A DNA stretch of 21,966 nucleotides from Minisyncoccota bacterium. GTDB taxonomy: Bacteria; Patescibacteriota; Minisyncoccia; Phycocordibacterales; UBA2100. Each line of letters begins with the position of its first letter. The stretch's first letter is position 1. The notes beneath the pieces are model-generated. The model did no database searches. It worked only from the letters and a program-made list of their open reading frames with translations, and was not told the DNA's origin. Location of the stretch: the NCBI GenBank assembly GCA_020058565.1, contig JAGVDT010000009.1, positions 1-21,966 on the forward strand, in the 5' to 3' direction. This document shows positions 7,007 through 18,600 of the stretch, in pieces. A program made the translations under genes and the position numbers.

Positions 7007-8440
7007 TTACTTGCCGATCTTATTGACCCACCCGAACGTGCCCTGGAAGTTTTCGAGAATGATATCGATGATGTTCTTTTCCCTGATCGGCGTGATGAGC
7101 ACGTAGTCCTCCGATTGGGACTCGTTGCCGGATTCGTCCTTGCACGTCAGCCAATATTTGTAGACAGTCCCCGGCGCAAATCCTACCACCACCTGCGTAT
7201 GGTCGGTTAGCGGGTTTGCCTCCGGCAGGAGCGAATCGCCGCCGCCCTCGGCCTTTACGAGTCCTTGCGTGTAAAAGACCTGGCATGCGGCCGGCTCGTC
7301 GGTAAGCCACGAAACGATCGTCTGCACTTTAGTGTCTTCGCCCGGATACAGCGTGGATTCGTTGCGGACTTTAGAAATGACAGGCGGAATCACGTCGCGT
7401 ACCGTAATAAAAGAAAGCGGCCTGCTTTCATAGTTGTCCCCCGCCTTATTTGTCGCAACTATCACTACGTTGTAGCGGGTGCCGAACTCGAGGCCAGTGA
7501 GCACTATGGATTGATTCGCGGCGAAAACGGGATTTCCAAGCGTCTTCGTCGCTCTCGTGCGCATGTTCGTGAACTGCACGACGCCCTTAGCGAGCACAGG
7601 GGTCGACCAAGTGATGGTGGCGGATTCTTCTTGCACTTTGGTGACGCGAGCATTCTGAACCGTCGGAAGCTGCGACTTGGTTTCAAACGTATCGTCCGGC
7701 GATACGCCGGTAAGTCCCAGGGAGTCGGTGGATCTCACCCGGAAGTGGTAGATTGTGGCGGGTTCCAGTCCCACAACCTCTACAACATGCCTTGTTACGG
7801 ACTCCTCGGAATCCCCCTGCTTTATAGAATACGGATCGTCTGCATCGGGGTTGTACTCCCCCTCAGGAGAAAGCTCGACTTCCGAGCTGGACTCTCTATC
7901 CGTAACCCAGGTGACCGTAGCGCCGTTTTCGGTAGGTACCACCTTTGCAGCCCCCACGACGACAGGCGGCTTTTCTATTTCCTCTGCGACCTCCTTGATC
8001 ACATCTTTTATTTCTTTTAGCTCCTCGGGGTCAATAATCTTTTTAATATCTTTGATGATTTTGTCCTTCAGCTTTCCTTTCGTAGTAAAGATGAACCCGG
8101 CGGTGGCGCTGGTATTTCCGTCTTTATCCGCTGAAACTACCCGAAAATGGTACGTAGTGGATGGCTCAAGGTTTTGTATCGTGAGGAGATGCTTGGTGTT
8201 CATTTCGGGATTTCTGACGATTCCAAAGGCATCATCAAGCCCGTAATGTATCGTTGCATCCGTTTCGGTATCGGTGGTCCATGAAACCGAGGCACTGACA
8301 TCGGCAACATCAGATATGATCACGTTTGAGATTTCCGCAGCCTTTGCCGAAAAAGCCAATGAGAATGCAGCAAAAAACATTCCACAAAAAACAAGCCGGC
8401 TTATGGTCAGCCTCGTCATTGAATCAATTTTACCACCCAT
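7007..8440 (-). CDS. Secreted protein with four fibronectin type III-like domains
   Basis: 477 residues. A signal peptide lies at about 9-35 (RLVFCGMFFAAFSLAF, then AKAA). FN3-like domains span about 36-121, 158-256, 258-347 and 350-452. Each has the expected strand pattern with a conserved tryptophan (VSWTTD, VTWVTD, ITWSTP, VSWLTD) and a late tyrosine strand (TYHFRV, IYHFRV, RYNVVI, VYKYWL). A charged, likely helical linker (122-157, rich in Lys, Glu, Ile) separates domains 1 and 2. The last 25 residues contain a short hydrophobic segment, too weak to call an anchor. The domain style also resembles the N-terminal FN3-like domain of purple acid phosphatases, but no phosphatase domain is present. 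It lies directly before the ABC transporter genes, so it may be a substrate or an outside partner. Start: ATG at 8440, or Met8 at 8419. Confidence 0.92.
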   Translation of the reverse strand: MGGKIDSMTRLTISRLVFCGMFFAAFSLAFSAKAAEISNVIISDVADVSASVSWTTDTETDATIHYGLDDAFGIVRNPEMNTKHLLTIQNLEPSTTYHFRVVSADKDGNTSATAGFIFTTKGKLKDKIIKDIKKIIDPEELKEIKDVIKEVAEEIEKPPVVVGAAKVVPTENGATVTWVTDRESSSEVELSPEGEYNPDADDPYSIKQGDSEESVTRHVVEVVGLEPATIYHFRVRSTDSLGLTGVSPDDTFETKSQLPTVQNARVTKVQEESATITWSTPVLAKGVVQFTNMRTRATKTLGNPVFAANQSIVLTGLEFGTRYNVVIVATNKAGDNYESRPLSFITVRDVIPPVISKVRNESTLYPGEDTKVQTIVSWLTDEPAACQVFYTQGLVKAEGGGDSLLPEANPLTDHTQVVVGFAPGTVYKYWLTCKDESGNESQSEDYVLITPIREKNIIDIILENFQGTFGWVNKIGK

Positions 8441-8465
8441 TTTTGGCGAGCTCTCAGAGCACGGG

Positions 8466-8500
8466 GTTTAGTTTGGTTATTGTTTCTTGTATCTTGTTTC
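8466..8500. repeat. Heptanucleotide tandem repeat (TTGTWTC)x3 with degenerate flanks
   Basis: Plus-strand 8480-8486 TTGTTTC, 8487-8493 TTGTATC and 8494-8500 TTGTTTC are in-phase 7-mers. The 14 bases before them (GTTTAGT, TTGGTTA) look like decayed units. The array begins immediately after the stop of the 112-residue gene (transcription direction) and lies in the 60-base spacer before the FN3 gene. Confidence 0.7.
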
Positions 8501-8839
8501 TTACTTGCGTTCTCGCCGCAAAAACCAAAGCATGATCATAAATACGCCAAAAATCACGAGTACGACTTCGAGCCATGAATAATAGTAGTACGTGACCGGC
8601 CGCGTGCATGAAAGATAATCGGCAGTGTTGCCGTCGCAATATTTGCCGCTATGAAAATTAAGGAGGCCCAGGAGAAATAGGAGCGTTCCCAGAAACAGGT
8701 CCTTTTCATGGATTATGATGTGCAGACGATCCGCTAGCCAATCGAGGAAATCGTCTCCAGTCGATAAAAGAACCTGCCAGGCATTTTTGCGCACACGGGC
8801 AAATTTTCCTTCGTGCGCCAGATCTTGTCCGTCGTTCAT
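8501..8839 (-). CDS. Small two-helix membrane protein, function unknown
   Basis: 112 residues. An amphipathic, charged N-terminal half (1-45) precedes a membrane helix at about 46-62 (DLFLGTLLFLLGLLNF). A short outside loop holds Cys68 and Cys78 in YCDGNTADYLSC, followed by an aromatic YYYY run. A second helix spans about 88-107 and ends with the basic RRERK, so both termini should be cytoplasmic. The two cysteines could form a disulfide in the exposed loop. I do not recognise a named family; proteins of this kind are in my experience typical of CPR genomes. The start is supported by GGAGG at 8843-8847, although the three-base gap to the ATG is short. A candidate promoter lies immediately upstream. 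Confidence 0.85.
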   Translation of the reverse strand: MNDGQDLAHEGKFARVRKNAWQVLLSTGDDFLDWLADRLHIIIHEKDLFLGTLLFLLGLLNFHSGKYCDGNTADYLSCTRPVTYYYYSWLEVVLVIFGVFMIMLWFLRRERK

Positions 8840-8967
8840 AGGCCTCCATTGTAACGTATTTGCGTTAGAGTCAACCCGGACTTATTCACCCGATTCCTCC
8901 GCAGAGGTACCGTCACGCGAACATTGCGTACGGCCCGGGCAATCGCAATCGACGGCAGATACCGCCA
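8840..8967. other. Intergenic spacer, 128 bases
   Basis: This is the second longest gap in the window. It holds the candidate promoter at its low-coordinate end. On the minus strand it also holds a 28-codon GTG frame (8968-8882) with three cysteines (VDCDCPGRTQC), which overlaps the upstream TAG by one base (TAGTG). No convincing terminator hairpin with a T-run is visible. Confidence 0.5.
8848..8874 (-). promoter_or_regulatory. Candidate sigma70-type promoter
   Basis: On the minus strand, TTGACT (8874-8869) and TACAAT (8853-8848) are separated by 15 bases, shorter than the usual 17. A start site about seven bases after TACAAT would give an almost leaderless transcript beginning at the GGAGG before the ATG at 8839. 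It would separate the small membrane protein and transporter genes from the giant-protein transcript. Confidence 0.4.
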
Positions 8968-9669
8968 CTATCGATGATTCGGTTCAAATCGCCGCACGAA
9001 TTCGCCAAAGGCCGTATCGATCTCAAGGCCTATTGCCTGAAGATCGCTATAGCGGTTGGTCCGCTGGTTGAACTCCTCCTCCTGAGCCGGGACCAGGTTA
9101 TTCAGCTCTCGAATATAATTTTGCGAAAGTACGCCGTTCTCTTGAGCTATGCGTTCAAAGATCTGCCGTGCCTGCGAATCGGCCCGATACGAGTACGCGC
9201 GAATATCGCTGATCGCATCATGCCTCCTGTGCGCTAGGCCGACGATTTTCTGAGGCAGTCCTTTCGCAAAGATGTTGCTCAGGATGTCCGATGAGGCATT
9301 CATCTCTTGAGCCGCGATATCGGCAGCTTCCAAACCATGGGTTATAGCATCGACCTGTTTGTCCAGCTGTCCGACCAATTCAAGGCCGTCTCGCGCATGC
9401 TCCAAACGCTCCTGATCGCTAAGTTTCGAGTTCCCAAGCGCTTGGATGAGCACGTTGTTAAGGTCCTGGCGGACTGGATTGTTTCCAGCTGCAGGCAAAT
9501 ATGCAGCGGCATCCGCAGCGCCCGCGGCGACTGCGTAGTTGCGATACGCATGATCGAAGCGCTCCGTCGAAACGTGAATATGATAGCCGAGTATCGCCGC
9601 GCATAAGAAGAAAACCACAACGCCTATGGGGAGGCTGTTTGCGAGAATTTTTTGCAGCGTAGATCGCAT
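8968..9669 (-). CDS. Single-pass membrane protein with helical extracytoplasmic domain, function unknown
   Basis: 233 residues. A membrane helix at about 13-32 (IGVVVFFLCAAILGYH) follows a short basic N-terminus. The remaining 200 residues are predicted almost entirely helical, rich in Ala, Gln, Glu, Leu and Arg, with few Gly or Pro breaks after residue 70. The pattern resembles four-helix-bundle sensor domains or coiled-coil stalks, but no HAMP or signalling domain follows, and it ends simply as FVRRFEPNHR. I do not recognise the family. The ATG is 22 bases after the stop of the giant gene, with no clear ribosome binding site, so it is probably co-transcribed with it. It might anchor or organise the giant protein at the membrane; that rests only on position. 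Confidence 0.85.
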   Translation of the reverse strand: MRSTLQKILANSLPIGVVVFFLCAAILGYHIHVSTERFDHAYRNYAVAAGAADAAAYLPAAGNNPVRQDLNNVLIQALGNSKLSDQERLEHARDGLELVGQLDKQVDAITHGLEAADIAAQEMNASSDILSNIFAKGLPQKIVGLAHRRHDAISDIRAYSYRADSQARQIFERIAQENGVLSQNYIRELNNLVPAQEEEFNQRTNRYSDLQAIGLEIDTAFGEFVRRFEPNHR

Positions 9670-9691
9670 AGGCGGATAGTGATAGTAATAA

Positions 9692-12600
9692 TTATGGGCT
9701 AGGCGCCACTGCCGTGAAAGTATTGATGCCGGTATACGCCTCCGTAGGCGATCCGCTCGGGATGGTGATGCCGAAATATATGTCGCTGGTTTGCGCGGTA
9801 GTGGTCGAAGTGGGTTTCGCGACGTTTACGTTGGCGGGGGCTGCGGTTCCGGAGAGGAATTGGCAGATGGAGCAGGAGCCGTACGCAAACGTTGTCGTTG
9901 CGTATAGCTGACTCGATGTCGCGATGTAGCCGGTGCTCCCCTGCATTTGGGTGCCGGAAATGTCTATATCTATAGGAACGTTGCCGGTATTTCTTGCGGT
10001 GGTGGTCGCATTGGTCGTTCCGGTGTTCTGCCCTACCTCTAGCGCGCCAAAATCAATGTCGCCGGTGGTGATAGCAAGGGCCCGAAGCGTGTTTAGCTCC
10101 ACTCCGAGCGTTGTTTGCGTATCTCGATAGCCGCTCGCATCCTCGACGGCAAAGCTGGCAAGCCAATTTTCCGCGCTATAGGTCGCGCCCGCGTCGGTCG
10201 GTTCCGCAAAATATTCGACATACGCGACACATGATAGCGTGCAGGAATTACCCGCGCATTCGCTGAGAGAGCAGTGAGATGCCGGCGACTGGTAACAGCT
10301 GTTGGAGTCGGCCGAGCACCACGCAGTGTTGGCGACGCCAGATCGATAGATGGTCGAAGTGGCCTGCACGATATCCTCGTACCCGTTGTTATCGGTGACG
10401 GTCGAAGTGGCATAAATTATCGTCGAAGTACCTTCGTCGAGACTGATATTTTGCGCGCTGTTGAGCGTGAAGTCGCTGAGATACGGCGGGTACGCCACCC
10501 CCGCTTCGGCTACACGATCGTAGTTTGCAAGATCGGTGCCGCCGTTTACCACGCGGAAGCAGTAAGCAGCTTGGCTGGCGCTATTGGTGATCTGGAAATT
10601 GTACTCGACTTCGGTGGCCACATTATGTCCAACTTCCATTCCGTTTGTTTGATTCGAAGGATCTTCGACCATATATCCCGGCGTCCATGCAAGCGTCGCC
10701 GGGAACGAAAGTGACGGCGAAGTAGAAGCGAGATCGGCAAACTGCGTGGAGGTTTTCATGCAAGCCGCATGCGCGCCGCAGCCTGCAGTGTCTGTAGGAA
10801 CGTCGTTGTAATTTACCGTCGGCACAGACTCGCAGTTTATTGCCGCTCCCTTGGGAGCATACTGCAACCGGTAGAGATGGTTATTTACCGCCGTGCCGGT
10901 GTTTTGCAGCGAGAATCTGAGGCGAATGTTCTCGTTGGGGAGCACCACCGTTGCCGCAGTATCTTCCGCTTCACGCCACGTGGCGCCACCCGTAAGTTGT
11001 TCTGAGCCAAACTCATAGGTAGGCGCTGCGGCGGTGTATTGCTTGACCATGACATTGTCCCACCCGCCGCCCTGGTTGAAGTGTGAAAAGCCGATGCCTC
11101 CCGACGTGTAAAGATTCGATGACGTGCTCAGCGATGCAAACAAAGCTCCCGTTGCGGTGTACACGTTCACATTGATCATGTTCGTCGGCGAATTGCTTAT
11201 CCAGTCGGTGACCACCTCGTACCAGGCAGTCGTATACGTTACGCTTGTGGAAGCCATCATGACGCCGGCAAGATCGCGCGTATGCGTGTCTCTCGCCAAC
11301 GAGACACGGGGCTTATTTGGACCGGAATTAAATTCGTCTAAACAAACTGCGTAGTCGTTCGTGACTGCGGTGCCACCCGGCGTCTGCACACCAAAGAGCG
11401 TGCACGGCTCGTCGTTGTTGAAACCTACGCCGACCTCGGCATTTACGAATTGCCACCATCTGATCGTCTTGTCGAGACCAGTTTGCGTTCCGGTCTTATA
11501 CAAGCCATTCGGCGTCTGGCCCGAGATTTCGCTGCCCGGCAGTCCCTGCGAGCCAGTGTAGTTGAATTCAGTGCCGTGATTCGTTATGTCGAAGTAAACG
11601 GTTCCGCTCTGCTGATCGTCTCCAGAATAGTCCGAAATGTCTCCGTCCTCGAAGTCGTCAAAGTAGCTGAAGGTGTTTGTGCCATCGTCAGCGGCAGCCG
11701 CAGTGCTTGACCCATAGTACATGTAGAGAACCGCTGAGCCCGAAGAAGAAAGAGACGGGACCTTTACCCACACCGTACTCGAGGCAGCGCTTATCGTCTT
11801 TTCTCGCCAGAAAGTCGTTACGGTGGTGCCGTCTGAATCGGTAAATCGCACATCGTCAAAGTCGCTCTGCATATCATCGTCATACTCGACGACTATTTTG
11901 ACCGGAAGATCAGTGTATGATGTCGCATTAGGATTTGCGATCGCGACCCTCTGACGCTTTGTGAAAGAAGTATCGTACCAGCTTGAGGCGACCGCGCCTT
12001 CACCGCCATCGTCGTTGCGCCAACGATAATGCGCCTGGTTAAGGAATTGACAGTCGCTATCGTCCCATCGTATGCGTCCGCACAAAGTCGTCTGAGCTCC
12101 ATCCAGATCAAATGCCTCGCCCGCGATATTGCCGTACGAGCCTGTCACGGTCCAGAAACTTCCCGGCGTACTGGTCAGCATTACATTGTATCCCTGTATA
12201 TTCGCTGTCGTGGAAGCAAACCGCACCGTGGCAATGGCCAAGTTTGCGTTTGCATCCACGACGGTGCTTGCGATCGATAGTGCGGTGCCGGAAGCGGCCG
12301 AGAGCTCGAAATCGCCGTTTGAGAGCGACGTTATGGTCGGAAGACCGCTCAGTACGACGCCATTTTCATCCATGTTCTTAAACTGGTAGTATTGCGCATC
12401 GAGCGCTCCTCCTGCAAAGGAAAAAGCGTAGCCGCTCGTGCCGCTCGCAAATACCGTCGTGGTCGCAGTCGACGTGCCGACTATGTTGAGCGTAGCTCCG
12501 GAGTAGCTCACCGACGAAGATGTCGCGATGCGCACCTGCACCTGGCGCGACTGGGCGCCAAGCGCCGTGCCGTCGAAGTCTGTGGCTGCGCTCCAGTAGT

Positions 12601-15600
12601 CGGTGCCGGTGGAGCGAGCATATGTGCCGTGTATATGGAGAGCCCCGCTCACGCCCGCGTTGTTTTGCGAGTATAGGGAAGCGGCCGATTCCGCCGTAGT
12701 GGTTGCCGCGGCAGAATTCCAAGAGCGTATGTTTGTATTCACGCCTACCGTAAGCTGGCCGTACATTTCACTGCTGTCAGTTTTTGCATTAATCGTGTAG
12801 CTCGTCCCTGAGTTCAAATAGAGGATGGAGTCGGTCCAAACTGTGGCGGCGCTAGCCGAATTGATAAACGATCCGTTTACTTCGAGTGATTTTCCGCCCT
12901 GAAGCCTGAAGCTAGCCGCACGGGAAATCGTCGTCGTTGCGGTCGATGTGGCGTCTGAAATTATAGTCCACCCGCCTGCCGACGAGTCGAACAAAAGCTG
13001 CGAGAATGTCGAGGTGCCGACACCGATAGTAAATCCGGTCGTGGTTGCCGTGAATTTCACCGTGCCCGCGTTGCTGTCAAACGTGCTTGATGCCGTGAAA
13101 TTCCCACCGATCGCAACAGTGCCGCTGGCCATTGTCACGGTACCGGTAGCGATATAGAAGTCTCGCGAAGTGGTCGCATTGCGATCCAAAAACGTCCATC
13201 CGCCGCCCGCTCCGCCGAAGAGCAAATTATAAAACTCCGAGCCTCCGGCTCTGATGTCTTTTGCCGAGACGCCTGTCATCTTCACAGTGCCTGTATTGTG
13301 GGAAAATGTCGCTGAGTTCAAAAACGATCCGCCGATGGCAAGCGTCGAGCTCGGGGCCGTGATCGAGCCAGCGGCGATGGTGAAATCATTGGTGCTCGTG
13401 GAATTTCCATCCGTAAACGTCCATGCTCCGCCTACCCCGTCCGCGGTGAAATTATAGAAGGACGAGTCACCGGTGCGTATCGCGTTGCCCGTCGTCACGG
13501 CCGTCATTTTCACGACGCCGTTATTGTGCTGGAACGCGCCGCCGGTGTTAAGAAACGAACCGCCGACTTCCAGTACCGTCGTCGGAAGCGTTACCGTCCC
13601 CGCCGTGACGGAGAAATTGTTGGTGGATGTCGCCGAAGCGCTGAACGCCCAGTTGCCGCCGGAACCATTAAAGGCAATGTTGTAAAACGTCGAACTTGCG
13701 GGCGTGATGGTCTTTCCGGTTGTCGTCGCGGTAAAGGTCAACGTTGAATTCGCCGCGCTGAATGTCGCCGAACTATCAACGAGGAACGACCCGCCGACCG
13801 AATGCGACTGCGTCCCGGCGGCGCTGAACGTTGAGTTTGCGTACAGCTCGAGCGTGCCATCAATACTTCCGCCAACGCCTCCGCTTTCAATCGTCATATC
13901 TCCTGCGGGGGCAAAGGTCTTTCCGGTCCAGACTATTACCTTCGTATTCGCCTCGACAACGAGCGTGTCCGTGCCGCCAACCGTCGCAAGAAACGGCACA
14001 TATGCATCCTGCTCCGAATCAAACGCATCGGCATCCGCAATAGAAAGAGGTGTCGAGTCCTCATGCCGGAGTATGACGCGGCGTTCGTACAGGTCGAGAT
14101 CAGTGATGTTTCCGTTGGGCCCGCGAGTGAGCGTGGCGGAGCGCTTTGAGCTCGAAGCGATGTAGAGCGTAAGCACGTCGCCGGGGTTAAATCCAACGTC
14201 CGGAAATGTGTATTCGCCTGTCCCGGGGGTGCACGAAGCAGTAAATGATCCTGCCCCGGCCACTTTAAGGCGCACAAACTGTGTCGATCCGTCGCAGCCG
14301 GAGGAAGCGATTACGCCCTCGTCAGCATATATGGTTCCCGAGACGGATATATGGTCGTTGGAATTGTCGAAGCGCACATATCCCGGATCGCCTCCAGGGT
14401 CGTTGTCGTATTGTTCACCGTAGAGGTTTCCGTATCCAAGGTTGAACTTCCAATAGCTGGATGTCGCGTTCACCGCGGTCACGTTAAATGCGTTGGAAAT
14501 TGCAGAGGTGCTGGAGGCGAATTGCACGTATCGTATGACCTTCAGCGGGTTTGCTGAGATAACCGTGCCGTTGATCGTTATTGCAGAATTTGACGAAGAC
14601 GCGATCAGGAAATCACCGTTGTTGAGGCCGGTGATCGTCGGATATCCAGATATGTTGAGTCCGTTCTGGTCCGTGTTGCGCACTTCGTAATACTGCGCAT
14701 TGAGGGCGCCGCCGGAGACTCCCCATGCATACGCGCCGCTCCCCCGAACCTGTATCGTCGTCGAAGATGTCGGAGAGCCGATGATGTCCAATAATCCGCC
14801 GCTAAACGCCAATACCGACGAGGAAGCGATATGGACGTCTACTTTGCGCGGTGTCGCGGAGAGGTCGACCCCGTCGAAATCGGTCGCGTAGCTCCAGTAA
14901 TCGCTGCCGCTTGAGCGCGCATACGAGCCCCAGATGTGGAGTTGTCCTGATGAGGATGCATAATTTTGCGCATACAAGGAGCCGGATGAATGCACTGAGG
15001 CGCTCTCGGAAGCGGAATTCCAACTGCGAATATGCGTATTTGCGCCAACCGCGAGATTCCCGTAGGGGGCGTTGCCCTCGGATTTGGTGTTTATCGAGTA
15101 GCTCGTCCCCGAGTTCAAAAACAGCGTCGAGCCGGTCCAGACTTGGGAGGAACTTGCAACGGAGTTCGTGAAGGTGCCGCGCACTTCCAAGGATGTCCCG
15201 CTCTGGAGCGCAAAACTTGCCGCGCTTGAAAGCGTTGCGTTACGGGTAGTTGTTGCATTGTCGATTATTGTCCATCCGCCATCCGAGCTGTTGAACTGGA
15301 CATCATAGAAAGATGAATTGCCGGGATCAATGGTCTTGCCGGTCGTCGTAGCATCGAAAATGACGATCCTTGAGGACGGTGTGTAGGTGCCGCTGTTAGA
15401 CCAGCTGCCTTTGTAATTCGAATTGATCGCATCCGGCGCCACATACGTTGCATTGCTCCTGATAAACAGATCGCCTGTGACATTTATATTCGGATCGTTT
15501 GCTGTGGCGGATACCGTCACGCTATTTGTGCCGTCGCCGATCACCAAATGATACGGGGTGAGGTTTCCGCTCAAGAGCGTATAGGCCGGGGAGCCTGAGG

Positions 15601-18600
15601 TCGGCGTAAGGTACAGAGGCCCATACGTAGCAGCGGTGATGTTCGTTGCGGACGGCGCATTGTAGACAAACGGCACGCCTTGCGCGTTGAACGTCCCACT
15701 GATAACAAACGGCGTTCCGCCTCCCGAAAGCACCCAAGCGCTCAGGGCACTCGTGCCTGCGTCAAGCGTCTGATTTGCGGCTATTCTCAGGACGCCAGTA
15801 ATGGTGGTCGTCGCGGCTCCGGTTTTGGTGACCGTGTTAGCTGTAGACGTGCCGAAAGTAAGATTGTTAAACGTCCATGGATTCGCATTGCCGAAGTCCC
15901 CGCTCCCCTCAATTAAGAAGGTCCCACCGGTCATACTGATGGCGCCGCCGCCGGTTATTCCCCCGCTTTGCACATCCACGTCGCCGCCACCTGAAACCGT
16001 GCCGGCAGTTAAGGTCATTGTGCGCATAGTAGTCGTTGCGGTGGAAGTTCCTTGCAAGAGCCATTCGCCTCCGGAGCCGCTGAAAACCACGTCGTTAAAT
16101 ACGATCGGTCTCGTCGCGTATATGGCTTTGCCCGTCGTTGTCGCTGCGAAGGTTACTATCGAATTAGCTGCGGTAAACGTTGCGCCGCTGTCGAGCGCCA
16201 TACCCCCGCCTATAGCCACATTCGGTGAGCCCGAAAGCGTAAAGGTTGAGCTCGTCGCCAGATAGAGGCGGCCGTCGCGCGGATCTCCCGAGCCGCCACC
16301 CTGGAGGATGACGTCTCCTCCTGGAGAGAAAGCTTTACCGGTCCAAACATACAGCTCCGTATTGGGCTCTACCATCAACGACGAAGTGGCGGTAAAAGGA
16401 ATGTCCGCGTCATCGGTAGAATCCGTGGGACTCATGTCTTCGATGGTGGTAGGCGTCGAATCAAACTGGCGAATAATCACAGAATTCTGATAGAGATTGA
16501 AGCCGGAGATCTCAGCCGTCACATTTTTCGTGATCGCCGCAGCGCGTGCGCCACCGTTGGTATTAAGATACGCCGTGATCACGTTGCTCGTCGTAAATGT
16601 GGCAGGAATCGAGTAATCTCCCGAGCCGTCGCATGGTCCGCTGTAAGAAAGCCCGCCGCTCGTGCGTATCACCACAACCGGCGTGGAGCCGTCGCAAACG
16701 GACGCGCCAATGGCGGTTGCACCATGGTCCGAATACACGCGGCCCGATATATTCACGGTGATGCCGGAATCGTCGAATTGCGCCCAACCCGGATCTCCGA
16801 GGCCGGCAATCGGTCCGAGATCATTGTCGTATTTCTCGCCATAAAACGGACCATACCCGTTTTTGAACCACCAGTAATTATTTTCGCTGTCCGTCGGCGA
16901 AGATGTGGCATTTACGTTTGCGCCGTTTATTACGCCGGTCGAAGTCGAAAACTGCGTGTACAAAATCTGCAATTGCGGGTTTCTGTCGATCACACTTCCG
17001 CTAAGAGTGATGGACGCCCCGCCGGATGGCGTATCAAGATTGAACGAACCGTTGTCGAGGCTGGAAATCACCGTGTTGGCGCCAGTAACGCTGAGCCCGA
17101 GCGGCGTCGTGGAGGCGAACGAGTAGTATCGCGCGGTGGTCGTTCCGCCCGCAATGCTGAAAGAGTAAAAGCCAGAACCCTGGTTGGCGATGGTTGTGGT
17201 GGCGGTGGAAATGCCCTGGATACTCGACGAGCCGGTCAATGTGACGATCGAGGAGCTCGCGATCTTTACGCTCACTTGGCGCTGTGATGCGCCTGCTGGC
17301 AACGCTATGCCATCGAAATCTCGGGCATAGTCCCAATATATCTGGCTAGAGGTGGCAAATGTGCCGTAGATGAAAAGTGATCCGGACGAGCTCGCATGGT
17401 TCTGAGAGTACAGCGACGACGTGGACGGAGCAATAATGCTCGTGACCGAAGAATTCCAGGTCGAAATATTTGTGTTGTCCCCGAGCGTAATCTGCGCGTA
17501 CGTATCGCCGCTCAAGCCTTTCGGATTTACAGCGTATGTGGTTCCGGAGTTGAGATACAGGAGCGAACCCGTCCAGGTGGTGGAGGTATCTGGCAGATTG
17601 TTTCTGAATGTTCCGCCAACTTCGAGCGACGTTCCGCTCGAAAGAGTGATGGAATTCGCCTGAGTAAAGGTGGTGTTGCGCGTGGAAGTGGTGTTCCCCG
17701 TAATAGTCCAGCCGCCACCCGCGCCGTTGAATATCAGGTCGTAGAAAATCGAGCCGGTTACCGTCACCACGTTACCGGTTGCCGTCGATATGAAGCGAAC
17801 AATGCCGTTGTTGTTGGCGAAAGCGCTTGAGGGCGGGTTCACGTTAAGAAGCGAGCCGCCGATTCCGATGGAACCGCTCGGCATGGTGGTCGTGCCATGT
17901 TCTATGCGGAAGGTTCCCGACGACGTCGCGTTGGTGTCCGTAAACGTCCAGCCGCCGCCGATGCCGTTGAAGGTCATGTGGTGTGCATTTGATCCGCCGA
18001 GTCGAATGATGTTTGCGCTTGAGGCCGTGAACTTCAAAGTGCCGTTATTGGCTGAAATGGCTCCGCCTGTATTTGAAAGCGACGCGCCGATCGCCAGTGT
18101 GCCCGCCGGCATCGTGACGGTTCCCGCTTGAATGGTGATGCTTCGCGAAGTAGTCGCGTTGAGGTCGGTAAAGCTCCACGCTCCGCCGGAACCATTGAAG
18201 GTGACGTCGTAGAAAGGAGTGGTGGTCGCGATGCGTATGGTTTTGCCGGACGCCGTCGCGTTGAAAAGCACGGCGCTGTTGTTGTGCTGGAAAATTCCGT
18301 TGACTGTGTTCCAGCTGCCACCGACGGTTGTCGTTGCGCTCGGGAGAGTCACGGTGCCGGTAGCTATGGTGAAGTCGTTTGTGGCAGTGGCAACGCTCGT
18401 GGTAAACGCCCAGTTGCCGTTTCCTCCGTTGAATGTCAGGTTGTAAAAACTCGACGATCCGGGAGTTATCGTCCTTCCCGTGGTAGTCGCGACAAAACTC
18501 ACCGTACCGGTCTGCGCGGTAAAAATGTTGTTATTAACCCAGTGTCCTATGACGCTTATGGTATTTGCGCCGCCAGCGTTCAGTGTGTCGTCCGCCCCGA

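Noticed and set aside
7265..8020. Plus-strand open frame of 251 codons
   Set aside because: It is antisense to the FN3 protein, which has a signal peptide and four recognisable domains. The plus-strand product looks random.
12903..14165. Series of plus-strand frames (60-150 codons) opposite the giant gene
   Set aside because: They recur because the sense strand encodes Thr/Ser/Gly repeats; the antisense products are Val/Pro/Ala-rich mirror translations without independent features.
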